The notes under the pieces: generated by a model
Databases searched by the model: none
Told to the model about the DNA's origin: nothing
The model's input: the letters and a program-made list of their open reading frames with translations, nothing else
Source of the DNA: Brevibacillus parabrevis
GTDB lineage: Bacteria; Bacillota; Bacilli; Brevibacillales; Brevibacillaceae
DNA length: 64,000 nt
Direction: 5' to 3'
NCBI RefSeq assembly: GCF_003710905.1
Contig: NZ_RHHV01000002.1
Coordinates: 1-64,000, forward strand
Position numbers and translations under genes: made by a program
In this document: one piece after another, positions 28,328 to 36,485 of the stretch
How the letters are laid out: every line of letters starts with the position of its first letter
Numbering within the stretch: position 1 is the stretch's first letter

Positions 28328-29104
28328 ATGGATGTCAGACGGTTTTGGATGCAATGGGTAGTGATGCTGGGGATTTTGCTGGTGTTTTCACATTCAGCTG
28401 CGGCGAAGGAGCCGAGCAGCTGGAAAGTGAACATCTTGCCCCAGGACAAAGCGGTCGGAGTCGCTGTGGATGATGTGATCACGATGACTTTTTCCGGGGC
28501 GATCCAGTTGAAAAATTCTCGGGACATCACTGACAAGTCGTGGTTGTCGCTCGTCCAACTGGTGGATGAGAAGAAAAAGAAGGTGGCTTTCGCAGTCAAG
28601 TGGAACGATTCAGCGAAAAGCCTCGTGATCGATCCTGTGGGCAATCTGGAAGCGGGGAAGACGTATCGCGTCACCCTTTTGGCGAAGAAGCTAAAGGATG
28701 CGCGAGGAGAGCTGAACCCTGAGCTTTCCGTTGCTTTTGCGACAAAGGCTCCCGTGGATAACATTGCGCCACAGGCGGTGATTTTGCCAGGGCATGGAGC
28801 CAAACAGGTGAAAAGCGGTGAGAAGGTGACGCTTCAGTTTGCCGAAGAGGTGGCATTGGTGAGCGGAGAGACGCTATCCAGCAAAACGGCGGGCAAATTG
28901 GTGCGAGTGACAGATGAACAAGGCAGGGCTGTCCCGCATACGGTCACCTGGAACAAAAGCAAGCGGACACTGACGGTCAAGCCAAAAGGAAAATGGCAGC
29001 CGCACACCAGCTATCATGTTCATCTCGTTGGCGGGCTGCTGCAAGATCGTGCGGGCAATGCGAATAACTCACAATCGTCCAGTTTCACGAGTGGCGCGAA
29101 GTAG
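28328..29104 (+). CDS. Secreted protein with two Ig-like (SbsA/Big_5-type) domains
   Basis: A 258-aa protein with a signal peptide (VRRFWMQWVVMLGILLVF, cleavage likely after HSAAA). Two repeats of about 100 residues follow. Each has the SbsA-like pattern: a start similar to LPQDKAVGVAVDDVITMTF or LPGHGAKQVKSGEKVTLQF, and an end similar to LEAGKTYRVTL or WQPHTSYHVHLVG. Such domains occur in S-layer and cell-surface proteins. No anchor motif is visible. ATG 28328 is chosen for the GGGAGGG site; an earlier in-frame ATG at 28277 would disrupt the signal peptide. A terminator follows. Confidence 0.82.
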   Translation: MDVRRFWMQWVVMLGILLVFSHSAAAKEPSSWKVNILPQDKAVGVAVDDVITMTFSGAIQLKNSRDITDKSWLSLVQLVDEKKKKVAFAVKWNDSAKSLVIDPVGNLEAGKTYRVTLLAKKLKDARGELNPELSVAFATKAPVDNIAPQAVILPGHGAKQVKSGEKVTLQFAEEVALVSGETLSSKTAGKLVRVTDEQGRAVPHTVTWNKSKRTLTVKPKGKWQPHTSYHVHLVGGLLQDRAGNANNSQSSSFTSGAK

Positions 29105-29130
29105 TGAAAACGGACTGTGGATAAGCAGAA

Positions 29131-29168
29131 AAAAAGGATGCAGCCTTATGATGAGGCGCATCCTTTTT
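29131..29168 (+). terminator. Terminator after the Ig-like gene
   Basis: GGATGC / GCATCC stem flanked by A-run and T-run, which gives a bidirectional look. A perfect DnaA box (TGTGGATAA, 29116-29124) lies immediately upstream of it. Confidence 0.75.
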
Positions 29169-29330
29169 CCTTTTGTACGATCAGATGTATCTCCCGGTGA
29201 TTGTACGAAGGTTATGACTGATCATTGTTTATCGGCTGCATAGCCTGCTAATGATCTATGTGGAATGGGGAAGGTAAGATGCACTCTTGTGCAAGCTTAC
29301 CTTCAGATAGGCCGGATGGCAGCGGGAAGC

Positions 29331-29417
29331 TTAGTTGCAGTCACAACCTACGATTACGAGGAGAATGAAGAGAACCAAGATCAGCGCGAAATCGTCAAAG
29401 CCGTTAAAGATACCCAC
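29331..29417 (-). CDS. YjcZ-like sporulation micropeptide
   Basis: A 28-aa ORF on the minus strand, starting at GTG 29417 and stopping with TAA. It has a good GGAGG site 9 bp upstream. The peptide begins MGIFNGFDDFA and continues as a hydrophobic helix (LILVLFILLVIVG) before a short tail CDCN. The G-F-x-x-F-A-L-I-L-V-L-F-I-L-L-x-I-V-G pattern matches the YjcZ/SscA family of tiny spore-associated membrane proteins. Its tail differs from the usual ending because it has two Cys residues. It is antisense to the intergenic region and lies well away from other minus genes. Confidence 0.72.
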   Translation of the reverse strand: MGIFNGFDDFALILVLFILLVIVGCDCN

Positions 29418-29510
29418 TTGCTAACACCTCCTACCCTAGTTTCAATACTCATGCTATGTAGGAACATGAAAATGGGTATGGGCGAATGCCCTGGTTCCGA
29501 CGAAAATAAG

Positions 29511-29650
29511 TTATCCACACTGTATCCACAGAAAATGTGGACAACTTTTTGTCGAAAAAAGTAGAAAAAAATGGCGAGTTGAAAGCGGAGTAGCTGTGGA
29601 TAGGTAGTTATCCACAATCTTATCCACAAAACTGAATTTTCTCTGGATAA
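29511..29650. other. DnaA-box cluster outside oriC
   Basis: Seven DnaA-box-like 9-mers lie in 140 bp. Perfect boxes (TTATCCACA) are at 29511-29519, 29608-29616 and 29620-29628. One-mismatch boxes are at 29522-29530, 29536-29544 (complement), 29595-29603 (complement) and 29642-29650 (complement). A 32-bp A/T-only stretch follows at 29662-29693. The cluster lies about 20 kb from oriC in the promoter region of the peptidase gene. It could be a DnaA reservoir, a regulatory site or a relic of an origin. Confidence 0.8.
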
Positions 29651-29772
29651 ATTGACTGTTGTTAATAAATATTTAAAATATTTTTATTAATAAGAAGGAG
29701 TTTCAAGGTGGAATAACGTAATTACTCTAACTAGAAATTGGAAAAGCTATATAGAGAAGGAAAAGGGGCGAT

Positions 29773-31689
29773 TTGGATTTGAAAAAGCAAGTATTTGCAT
29801 CTGTTACTGCATTGGCCATTGCACTTTCAACTGTGTCGGTACCATTCATTCCGTACAGCACACCGGCAGTCGCTTTTGCTGCTGAAAAACCAAATTATCA
29901 GACTCGCGCAGACATTCCCGATGAGTACAAGTGGAAATTGAATCATATTTACCCAACCGTGCAGGATTGGGAAAAGGACGTAGCCAAGGTGGAAGCTTTG
30001 GCGAATGCATTTACCAAGCATCAAGGCAAGCTGGGAACATCTTCGGCAGCCATGCTTGCGGCTTTTGATGATTACGTGGAGATGATGAGGCTCAATGACA
30101 AGGCGTATGTGTATGCCAACATGTCTCTCGACGTAAACTCGGCAAATGCTGATTTGCAGAAGCTGGGAGACCGTGCTGAAAAAATGTACACGCTTGTCTC
30201 GGAAAAAACCGCGTGGGTGCAGCCAGAAATCGTTGCGATCCCGGATGAGAAAATCAAAAGCCTGCTCGCTGACAAGTCGCTTGCGCCGTACAAGCTGTTC
30301 ATTGAAGACATGCTCCGCACCAAGCCATACTCGTTGTCCAAGGAGATGGAGGAGCTGCTGGCGAAGTCTTCGCCGCTCGGCAATGCGCCGACCAACATTT
30401 ACAGCATGCTGTCCAAAGACGTGAAGTTCCCGAAAATCAAGGATGAAAAAGGCAAAGAAGTCCAGCTTACGCGGGCCAACTTTATCTCGTATATGGAGAG
30501 CAAGGACCAACGCGTGAGAAGAGATGCGTTCAAGGCGTACTACAGTGCCCTGATTGACTTCCAGGATTCTTTTGCACAGACTTTGGCGGCAAAAGTGAAA
30601 GGCGACAACTTCTACGCGCAAGCACGCAAGTACAACTCTGCGCTGGAAGCAAGCCTGACGCCGAACAACATTCCGACCAAAGTATACGATGAGCTGATCG
30701 ATACCGTTAACGACAACTTGCCGCTGTTGCATCGCTACATTGCATTGAAGAAAAAAATGCTCGGAGTGAAAGAGCTGCACATGTACGACATCTATGTGCC
30801 GATCGTGCCATCCGACGACAAATATATTTCCTTCGAGGAAGGGAAGAAAATCGTCACCGACGGTTTGAAGGCTATGGGCGACGAGTACGTGAAAGTGCTG
30901 TCTGACGGACTCAACGGTGGCTGGGTCGACGTTTACTCGACCGACGACAAACGCACAGGCGCTTACCAGTGGGGAGCGTATGACACGCATCCGTACGTGC
31001 TTTTGAATCATCAGGGCACGCTTGATGACGTATACACAATCGCTCACGAAATGGGTCACGCGATGCAGTCGTACTACACGAACAAAAATCAGTCGTACAT
31101 CTCGTCCAACTATCCGACTTTCACGGCGGAAGTGGCTTCGACAATGAATGAGACATTGCTGTTCAAGAGCATGTACGCGCAGGCGAAGACGAAAGAAGAG
31201 AAGATGTATCTTCTGAACCACTATCTGGAGAACTTCCGCTCGACCTTGTTCCGCCAAACGCAGTTCGCCGAGTTTGAAAAAGCGATCCACGACAAGGAAC
31301 AGGCAGGAGAATCTCTCAACGCCGAGGCGATCAAAAAAATCTACCTCGACATCAACAAAAAATACTACGGCAAGGACATGGTTTCCGATGAGGAAATCGG
31401 CATGGAGTGGGCGCGCGTATCCCATTTCTACAACTATAAATACTACGTATACCAATACTCTACGAGCTTTGCGGCATCCCAGGCGCTGGCGAAGCAAATC
31501 ATCGACGAAGGACAGCCAGCCGTTGACCGCATCCGCAAAAACTTCCTGGAAGCAGGCAACTCGGCACCTCCGATCGAAGTGCTGAAAGCGGCAGGGGTAG
31601 ATATGTCTACATCCAAGCCGATCGAGCAAGCCATGGAAATTTTCGAAGAAACATTGATAGAGCTGGAGAAATTGGTGAACGAGAAGTAA
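29773..31689 (+). CDS. pepF: Secreted M3-family oligoendopeptidase F-like metallopeptidase
   Basis: A 638-aa zinc metallopeptidase of family M3. It starts with a signal-peptide-like N-terminus: KKQVFASVTALAIALSTVSV with probable cleavage after VAFAA. The zinc motif AHEMGHAMQSYY is at about residue 424, with His425, Glu426 and His429. A second signature, ASTMNETLLFKSM, supplies the third zinc ligand. Most family members are cytoplasmic, so the signal peptide is notable and export is inferred. TTG 29773 follows AAGGGG; TTG 29779 is also possible. It lies downstream of a DnaA-box cluster and ends before a strong terminator. Confidence 0.9.
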   Translation: MDLKKQVFASVTALAIALSTVSVPFIPYSTPAVAFAAEKPNYQTRADIPDEYKWKLNHIYPTVQDWEKDVAKVEALANAFTKHQGKLGTSSAAMLAAFDDYVEMMRLNDKAYVYANMSLDVNSANADLQKLGDRAEKMYTLVSEKTAWVQPEIVAIPDEKIKSLLADKSLAPYKLFIEDMLRTKPYSLSKEMEELLAKSSPLGNAPTNIYSMLSKDVKFPKIKDEKGKEVQLTRANFISYMESKDQRVRRDAFKAYYSALIDFQDSFAQTLAAKVKGDNFYAQARKYNSALEASLTPNNIPTKVYDELIDTVNDNLPLLHRYIALKKKMLGVKELHMYDIYVPIVPSDDKYISFEEGKKIVTDGLKAMGDEYVKVLSDGLNGGWVDVYSTDDKRTGAYQWGAYDTHPYVLLNHQGTLDDVYTIAHEMGHAMQSYYTNKNQSYISSNYPTFTAEVASTMNETLLFKSMYAQAKTKEEKMYLLNHYLENFRSTLFRQTQFAEFEKAIHDKEQAGESLNAEAIKKIYLDINKKYYGKDMVSDEEIGMEWARVSHFYNYKYYVYQYSTSFAASQALAKQIIDEGQPAVDRIRKNFLEAGNSAPPIEVLKAAGVDMSTSKPIEQAMEIFEETLIELEKLVNEK

Positions 31690-31711
31690 AATCGTGTAAA
31701 AACAAAGCAAA

Positions 31712-31745
31712 GGCTCCCTGCTGGTTGATGGCAGGGAGCTTTTTG
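31712..31745 (+). terminator. pepF terminator
   Basis: GCTCCCTGC / GCAGGGAGC stem with a 9-nt loop, then TTTTT. Confidence 0.88.
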
Positions 31746-31794
31746 TTGATGATGAGTTTTCGCCAGAGAGTAGACGTTCTGCGTTAAGACAACA

Positions 31795-32166
31795 TCACGG
31801 TAACTTTGACAGACGTTTAGCGTTTAATGATGAACTTGCAAAAATCAATGACATGCAAAAAAATCCAGAAACAGCCATAAGCGTATTGTATTCATGGTAA
31901 CTGTTCATGAAAGACTGGACCATAGAAAAGCCCCATAGGAAAGCGGGGAAAACAAGAAAATAAAACAATTCAGTGCTGGACGAAAGTTTAACATAGAGCA
32001 GGACTGTGATTGTGGAAATGAGTAATGTCAAAATCATATTCTGCATTTCAGCGGAAGAAATGGACATGGGAATATCACTGGAAAGCATCATCTTATACAG
32101 CCAGAGAACAACGAACCAAACAGCAATGACAGCGTTAGCACAATACATCAAAAGCTTTTTCATCAT
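31795..32166 (-). CDS. Hypothetical four-helix membrane protein
   Basis: A 123-aa protein I do not recognise. Four hydrophobic segments are visible at about residues 5-27, 43-60, 66-86 and 96-112, so it is probably an integral membrane protein. ATG at 32166 follows GGAGGG, which supports translation. It is on the minus strand between the pepF terminator and the NAD(P)-binding gene. Confidence 0.55.
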   Translation of the reverse strand: MMKKLLMYCANAVIAVWFVVLWLYKMMLSSDIPMSISSAEMQNMILTLLISTITVLLYVKLSSSTELFYFLVFPAFLWGFSMVQSFMNSYHEYNTLMAVSGFFCMSLIFASSSLNAKRLSKLP

Positions 32167-32323
32167 GCTCCCTCCAGATAAAGCCAGACCGTAAGTCTGA
32201 GGAATAGGCTAATCGTTATAACGGGAAAAAAAGGAAAAGGTTTCAATGAATATGTGGTGCGTCATTGCAGTATCAGATATGCTCCTTGTTCACTAAATGG
32301 CAGCTTCCCAGCCAAAACAACAC

Positions 32324-32947
32324 CTAATAAGCAATCCCCACCCGCATCCGCAAATAATCCAAACTGTCGAGCTGCTTGTACGCAAACTCGGCTGTATCGG
32401 GAACGGAAATTTGCATGCCGTCTACAGGCAGGTGGTGTGCTTCCACCCGATAGTTGCCTGTGTAGCTGCCGTCTGGCAAGTAAGTCGGGCAAACAATCGT
32501 CCAGTCCAGCCCGGATTGCGCAAGCAGCAAGTATGCCTTGTGGTGTTCTTCGGCGGCGCGGGTCAGTTTTTGCCGGGATTCACTCGATTGGTAGCGCAGC
32601 AGTTCAGGGGAGACCCGGCTTTGCAAAATTCCTGCCGTACCTACCGTGACAATCCGGCTGACGCCTTCCTGCTTCATGGCATCCAGGATGAAAGGCATGC
32701 TCTCGGTGAGAGTTGTGGTTCCGTCCGTACCGAGAGCGCTAATGACTGCACTGGCTCCCGACATGGCCTGCTTGACATCGTTTTCGTTGCAAACGTTTCC
32801 GGCAAGTACGCGCACAGTTTGGGGCAAATCGTGAGGGAGTTTGTCTACAGAGCGAACCAAAACGGTCACTTCATGGCCGTCTTTCAATGCATGCTGCAAA
32901 ACATGGCTGCCGACGCGTCCTGTTGCGCCGAGAAGCAGAAGCTTCAT
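32324..32947 (-). CDS. NAD(P)H-binding atypical SDR family protein
   Basis: A 207-aa Rossmann protein. The N-terminal dinucleotide motif LLLGATGRVGSHVLQHAL is typical of atypical short-chain dehydrogenases (NmrA/SDR-a5 group). Then AVISALGTDGTTTL and SRIVTVGTAG follow, with YLLLAQSGLDWTIVCPTYL later. It lacks a clear YxxxK catalytic motif, so it may be a sensor or isomerase rather than a dehydrogenase. It is in the same direction as the small membrane gene, with a 157-bp gap between them. Confidence 0.82.
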   Translation of the reverse strand: MKLLLLGATGRVGSHVLQHALKDGHEVTVLVRSVDKLPHDLPQTVRVLAGNVCNENDVKQAMSGASAVISALGTDGTTTLTESMPFILDAMKQEGVSRIVTVGTAGILQSRVSPELLRYQSSESRQKLTRAAEEHHKAYLLLAQSGLDWTIVCPTYLPDGSYTGNYRVEAHHLPVDGMQISVPDTAEFAYKQLDSLDYLRMRVGIAY

Positions 32948-33178
32948 TATGTATCCACCTCATTAACGTGTGATCGGGTCAAGTGCTTTTTGTAAAGTCT
33001 AGCATGTCTTTTTTTGTCCCACCAGCTTCAGCTATCGTAGAGCTTGAAAGGAGGGAGGATTTCACGCAAGCTGCTTCCAGACAGGGTCTAAAGTTGCCAC
33101 AAGGAGACAATTGTATTCTTAAAACCAAATCTATATACTTAAAAGGATGTTAGGATGATGACAAGGGAGTGTATATAG

Positions 33179-34279
33179 ATGGGTGCATCTTGCGGGATTG
33201 TTGGTCTCCCCAACGTAGGGAAATCGACACTGTTTAATGCCATTACACAAGCGGGCGCTGAGTCGGCGAACTACCCGTTCTGTACGATTGACCCGAACGT
33301 GGGGATCGTAGAAGTTCCAGATCCGCGTCTGACCAAGCTGACCGAGATCGTGGTTCCGAATAAAGTCGTTCCGACTGCATTTGAGTTCGTGGACATTGCC
33401 GGTCTGGTAAAAGGCGCGAGCAAAGGCGAAGGACTCGGCAACCAGTTTCTCGGACACATCCGTGAAGTAGATGCGATCGCACACGTGGTTCGCTGCTTCG
33501 AGGATGAAAATATTACGCACGTGGCAGGCCGTGTCGATCCCCTGAGCGATATCGAGACGATCAATCTGGAACTGATTTTTGCCGATCTGGACTCCGTTGA
33601 CCGTCGGATCGACCGCATCGCGCGCAAGGTGAAATCCGGTGACAAAGAATCGAAGCAAGAACTGGACGTGCTGGAAAAGCTGAAGGCTGCTTTCGAAGAA
33701 GGTCAGTCTGCACGCAGCGTAGAGCTTGACGATGAAGAGCGCAAATGGATTCGCGACCTGCACCTTTTGACAATCAAGCCGATGCTGTACGTGTGCAACG
33801 TAGCGGAAGACGGCATCAACGACGCAGACACCAATCCGCATGTGCAAGCGGTTCGCGAGCATGCGGCAAATGAAGGGGCAGAAGTAGTTGTCATCAGTGC
33901 CAAAGTCGAGGCGGAAATCGCCGAGCTGGAAGGCGAAGACAAAGAAATGTTCCTGGAGGAGCTTGGTTTGGCTGAGTCCGGTCTGGACCGTTTGATTCGC
34001 GCTGCCTACAAGCTGCTCGGTTTGGTTACCTACTTTACCGCAGGGGTACAGGAAGTTCGCGCATGGACCATTCGCCAGGGCACAAAAGCTCCAGGAGCGG
34101 CTGGCGTAATTCATACCGATTTCGAGCGCGGCTTTATTCGCGCAGAAGTGATTGCCTACAACGATCTGGTAGATGCTGGTTCGGTTGCAGCAGCGAGAGA
34201 GCGCGGAAAGTACCGTCTTGAAGGGAAAGAGTACGTTGTTGCCGATGGAGATGTCATGCATTTCCGCTTTAATGTTTAG
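33179..34279 (+). CDS. ychF: Redox-regulated ATPase YchF (Obg-like)
   Basis: A 366-aa P-loop ATPase of the Obg subfamily. The N-terminus [19 protein letters not shown] is the G1 motif, with [20 protein letters not shown] (G3). The TGS domain at the C-terminus ends [12 protein letters not shown] and [10 protein letters not shown]. YchF prefers ATP over GTP and is linked to ribosomes and stress. ATG 33179 follows AAGGGAG. It stands between the SDR gene and the rpsF operon. Confidence 0.96.
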   Translation: MGASCGIVGLPNVGKSTLFNAITQAGAESANYPFCTIDPNVGIVEVPDPRLTKLTEIVVPNKVVPTAFEFVDIAGLVKGASKGEGLGNQFLGHIREVDAIAHVVRCFEDENITHVAGRVDPLSDIETINLELIFADLDSVDRRIDRIARKVKSGDKESKQELDVLEKLKAAFEEGQSARSVELDDEERKWIRDLHLLTIKPMLYVCNVAEDGINDADTNPHVQAVREHAANEGAEVVVISAKVEAEIAELEGEDKEMFLEELGLAESGLDRLIRAAYKLLGLVTYFTAGVQEVRAWTIRQGTKAPGAAGVIHTDFERGFIRAEVIAYNDLVDAGSVAAARERGKYRLEGKEYVVADGDVMHFRFNV

Positions 34280-34289
34280 TACGAAATAG

Positions 34290-34318
34290 TTGATTCGCCA
34301 TAGGCATTTTGCTATAAT
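34290..34318 (+). promoter_or_regulatory. rpsF operon promoter
   Basis: -35 TTGATT (34290-34295), 17-bp spacer, -10 TATAAT (34313-34318), 102 bp before the rpsF ATG. Confidence 0.85.
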
Positions 34319-34419
34319 ACGATAATGCGAGTATTTATGGAGTGCATGTTATGCGTTTCGTTTTAGCACTCGCTCCTTGCCCGAACAGGGCCGCAAAGTC
34401 CATAAGGAGGTGAAAAGGT
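34319..34419 (+). promoter_or_regulatory. rpsF leader with a possible S6:S18 autoregulatory hairpin
   Basis: The 5' untranslated region contains complementary segments GCGAGT (34327-34332) and ACTCGC (34368-34373) and a CCC...GGG pair just before the ribosome site AAGGAGGTG. S6:S18 complexes repress their own operon through a leader structure in many bacteria. That this leader acts the same way is an inference. Confidence 0.5.
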
Positions 34420-34707
34420 ATGCGTCAATACGAAGTTATGTATGTATTGCGTCCAGACCTTGAAGAAGAGAAAGTAAAATCCAATGTAGCTCGTTACAGC
34501 GAAGTTGTGACTAACTACGGTGGCGAAATCTCTAAGCTTCAAGAAATGGGTAAACGTCGTCTTGCGTACGAGATCAATAAGTTCCGTGAAGGTTACTACG
34601 TTCTGATGAACTTCAAAGCGAACTCCGATGCTGTTGCGGAAGCAGAGCGTTTGATGAAAATCAACGACGACGTAATCCGCTTCATGTTTGTTCGTGATGA
34701 GAAGTAA
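34420..34707 (+). CDS. rpsF: 30S ribosomal protein S6
   Basis: A 95-aa protein with S6 hallmarks: [17 protein letters not shown] at the N-terminus and [21 protein letters not shown] in the middle, ending [10 protein letters not shown]. It forms a dimer with S18 in the small subunit. ATG follows AAGGAGGTG. It is the first gene of rpsF-ssb-rpsR; ssb starts 29 bp later. Confidence 0.97.
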   Translation: MRQYEVMYVLRPDLEEEKVKSNVARYSEVVTNYGGEISKLQEMGKRRLAYEINKFREGYYVLMNFKANSDAVAEAERLMKINDDVIRFMFVRDEK

Positions 34708-34736
34708 TCATTGTCGCGGTCAGAGGGGGAACCAAG

Positions 34737-35216
34737 ATGAATAAAGTTATTCTCATCGGCAACCTGACGAAAGATCCTGAACTTCGCTACACGCCAAATG
34801 GCGTTGCCGTTGCTACTTTTACCGTGGCTATCAATCGTCCTCGCACTAACCAGGCGGGTGAGAGAGAAGCCGATTTCATTAATATTGTCGCTTGGCAAAA
34901 ACTTGCCGATCTTTGTGCAAGCTACTTGCGCAAAGGAAGACAAGCTGCCATCGAAGGGCGCCTTCAGACGCGTTCCTACGATAATAAAGAAGGAAAACGC
35001 GTATACGTAACGGAAGTCGTTGCTGAAAACGTTCAATTTTTGGGCGGACGAGGCAATGAAGGCGGCGGAGATAACGCAGGATACGATCCAGGACCGGGCT
35101 TTGGTGGCGGTAACAAGCCATCCGGTCAGAGAAACAATGACTTTGATCCGTTTGGTGATCCCTTCGCGAGTGCAGGCAAGCCGATCAACATCTCTGATGA
35201 TGACTTGCCGTTCTAA
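34737..35216 (+). CDS. ssb: Single-stranded DNA-binding protein
   Basis: A 159-aa protein. The OB-fold N-terminus [20 protein letters not shown] and [21 protein letters not shown] are typical. A Gly/Asn-rich linker follows and the C-terminal acidic tip is SDDDLPF, the partner-docking sequence. It coats single-stranded DNA at forks and repair sites. It is flanked by the ribosomal genes rpsF and rpsR, as usual in Firmicutes. Confidence 0.97.
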   Translation: MNKVILIGNLTKDPELRYTPNGVAVATFTVAINRPRTNQAGEREADFINIVAWQKLADLCASYLRKGRQAAIEGRLQTRSYDNKEGKRVYVTEVVAENVQFLGGRGNEGGGDNAGYDPGPGFGGGNKPSGQRNNDFDPFGDPFASAGKPINISDDDLPF

Positions 35217-35257
35217 GAATCGTACAACTTTCACATTCCTAAGAAGGAGGGACTATC

Positions 35258-35488
35258 ATGGCACGCAAAGGACGTCCTAATAAGCGTCGTAAAGTATGCT
35301 TCTTTAAAGTGAACAAAATCAAGCACATCGATTATAAAGATGTAGACTTGCTCAAAAAATTCATCAGCGAACGCGGCAAAATCTTGCCACGTCGTGTAAC
35401 TGGTACTTCTGCGAAGTATCAACGTGCTCTGACAATCGCGATCAAACGCGCTCGTCAAGTAGCATTGCTGCCTTACACGGCTGAATAA
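35258..35488 (+). CDS. rpsR: 30S ribosomal protein S18
   Basis: A 76-aa basic protein. [21 protein letters not shown] and [20 protein letters not shown] are diagnostic of S18. It pairs with S6 in the ribosome. It ends with ALLPYTAE. The ribosome site GAAGGAGG lies upstream, and a terminator-like hairpin follows 15 bp later. Confidence 0.97.
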   Translation: MARKGRPNKRRKVCFFKVNKIKHIDYKDVDLLKKFISERGKILPRRVTGTSAKYQRALTIAIKRARQVALLPYTAE

Positions 35489-35502
35489 TTTACACAAGTG
35501 AT

Positions 35503-35537
35503 AAAAAGGGGGACACAATTGCGTGGCCCTCTTTTTT
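35503..35537 (+). terminator. rpsR terminator
   Basis: AAAAAGGG...CCCTCTTTTTT imperfect stem with a long loop. It would end or attenuate the rpsF operon before yybS. Confidence 0.65.
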
Positions 35538-35572
35538 CCATATTTTTTGCTAATCTCAAACGAGGTGCTGAC

Positions 35573-36481
35573 ATGCCTTCCAAAACAAAGCAATTGGCTG
35601 AAAATGCCCTGATGCTGGGTATTGCACTGGTGCTGTTGTTCCTCAGTACATATACCGTGCTGGGATCACTGGTCAGTTTCCTTTTGCCGCTGCCTTTTAT
35701 TTTTCTGGCCGTAAGCCGAAGCGTGTCCAACATGGTGTGGATTTCAGTCGTATACACCTTCCTTGGGTGGATTCTCGCAGGGCCGATTGCCGCCACGATC
35801 GCATTGATGGGCGCGGTCTGGGGTTCTGCCATGGGGATTGTTTATGCGAAAAGAGGAAAGGCGCTTCCTGCGATTGTGGCCGGAGCGGCGGTTGTTTTCC
35901 TCAGTACCGTTTTTGGACTGGCTTTTATGGCGTACGGGATGAACTTCAGCTTTCAGAACATGCTGGAAGAAACCGCCCGCATGCGCCCTTCCTTTGTGAC
36001 CAAGGAACAGTTTGATCAGATGCTGGCTTTGGTCAAGATGGTGTTGCCTACGAGCATCGTGATGTTCAGCTTTATTTCCAGCGCCATTACCCATGGTCTG
36101 GCTGGCCTGATTGGAAGACGGATTAAAAAGCCGATTCCGCTGCTCAAGCCGATCCGGGAATGGAGCTTCCCGAGATCTTTGATGTACTACTATTTTATCG
36201 CCATGATCAGTATTCTGGTCTTCGGCGCCAGTATGCAGGGAACGTTCTGGGAAACCGCAATCATGAACGTAAAAGTCATGCTGGATGCGATTTTTACGCT
36301 TCAAGGCTTGAGCTTCTGCCTGTTTGCCGCGTACTTGTACGGGTGGAAGAGATTGACTCCAGTGCTTGTTGTCTGTCTATTTATTTTTCCGTTCTTAAGC
36401 ACTATACTTAGTCTGGTAGGGATATTTGACTTAGGGCTTCGTTTGCGTGAAAAACTGGAAACAAGAGTGAAGAGGGGCTGA
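35573..36481 (+). CDS. yybS: DUF2232 membrane protein YybS
   Basis: A 302-aa protein with about eight hydrophobic segments. The order rpsR-yybS-gdpP-rplI is conserved in Bacillales. ATG 35573 (MPSKTKQLAENALM) follows GAGGTG; an in-frame start at 35498 would overlap the terminator and is unlikely. DUF2232 members are uncharacterised membrane proteins with possible transport or substrate-binding roles. The gap to gdpP is 4 bp, so they are probably co-translated. Confidence 0.9.
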   Translation: MPSKTKQLAENALMLGIALVLLFLSTYTVLGSLVSFLLPLPFIFLAVSRSVSNMVWISVVYTFLGWILAGPIAATIALMGAVWGSAMGIVYAKRGKALPAIVAGAAVVFLSTVFGLAFMAYGMNFSFQNMLEETARMRPSFVTKEQFDQMLALVKMVLPTSIVMFSFISSAITHGLAGLIGRRIKKPIPLLKPIREWSFPRSLMYYYFIAMISILVFGASMQGTFWETAIMNVKVMLDAIFTLQGLSFCLFAAYLYGWKRLTPVLVVCLFIFPFLSTILSLVGIFDLGLRLREKLETRVKRG

Positions 36482-36485
36482 GGAA

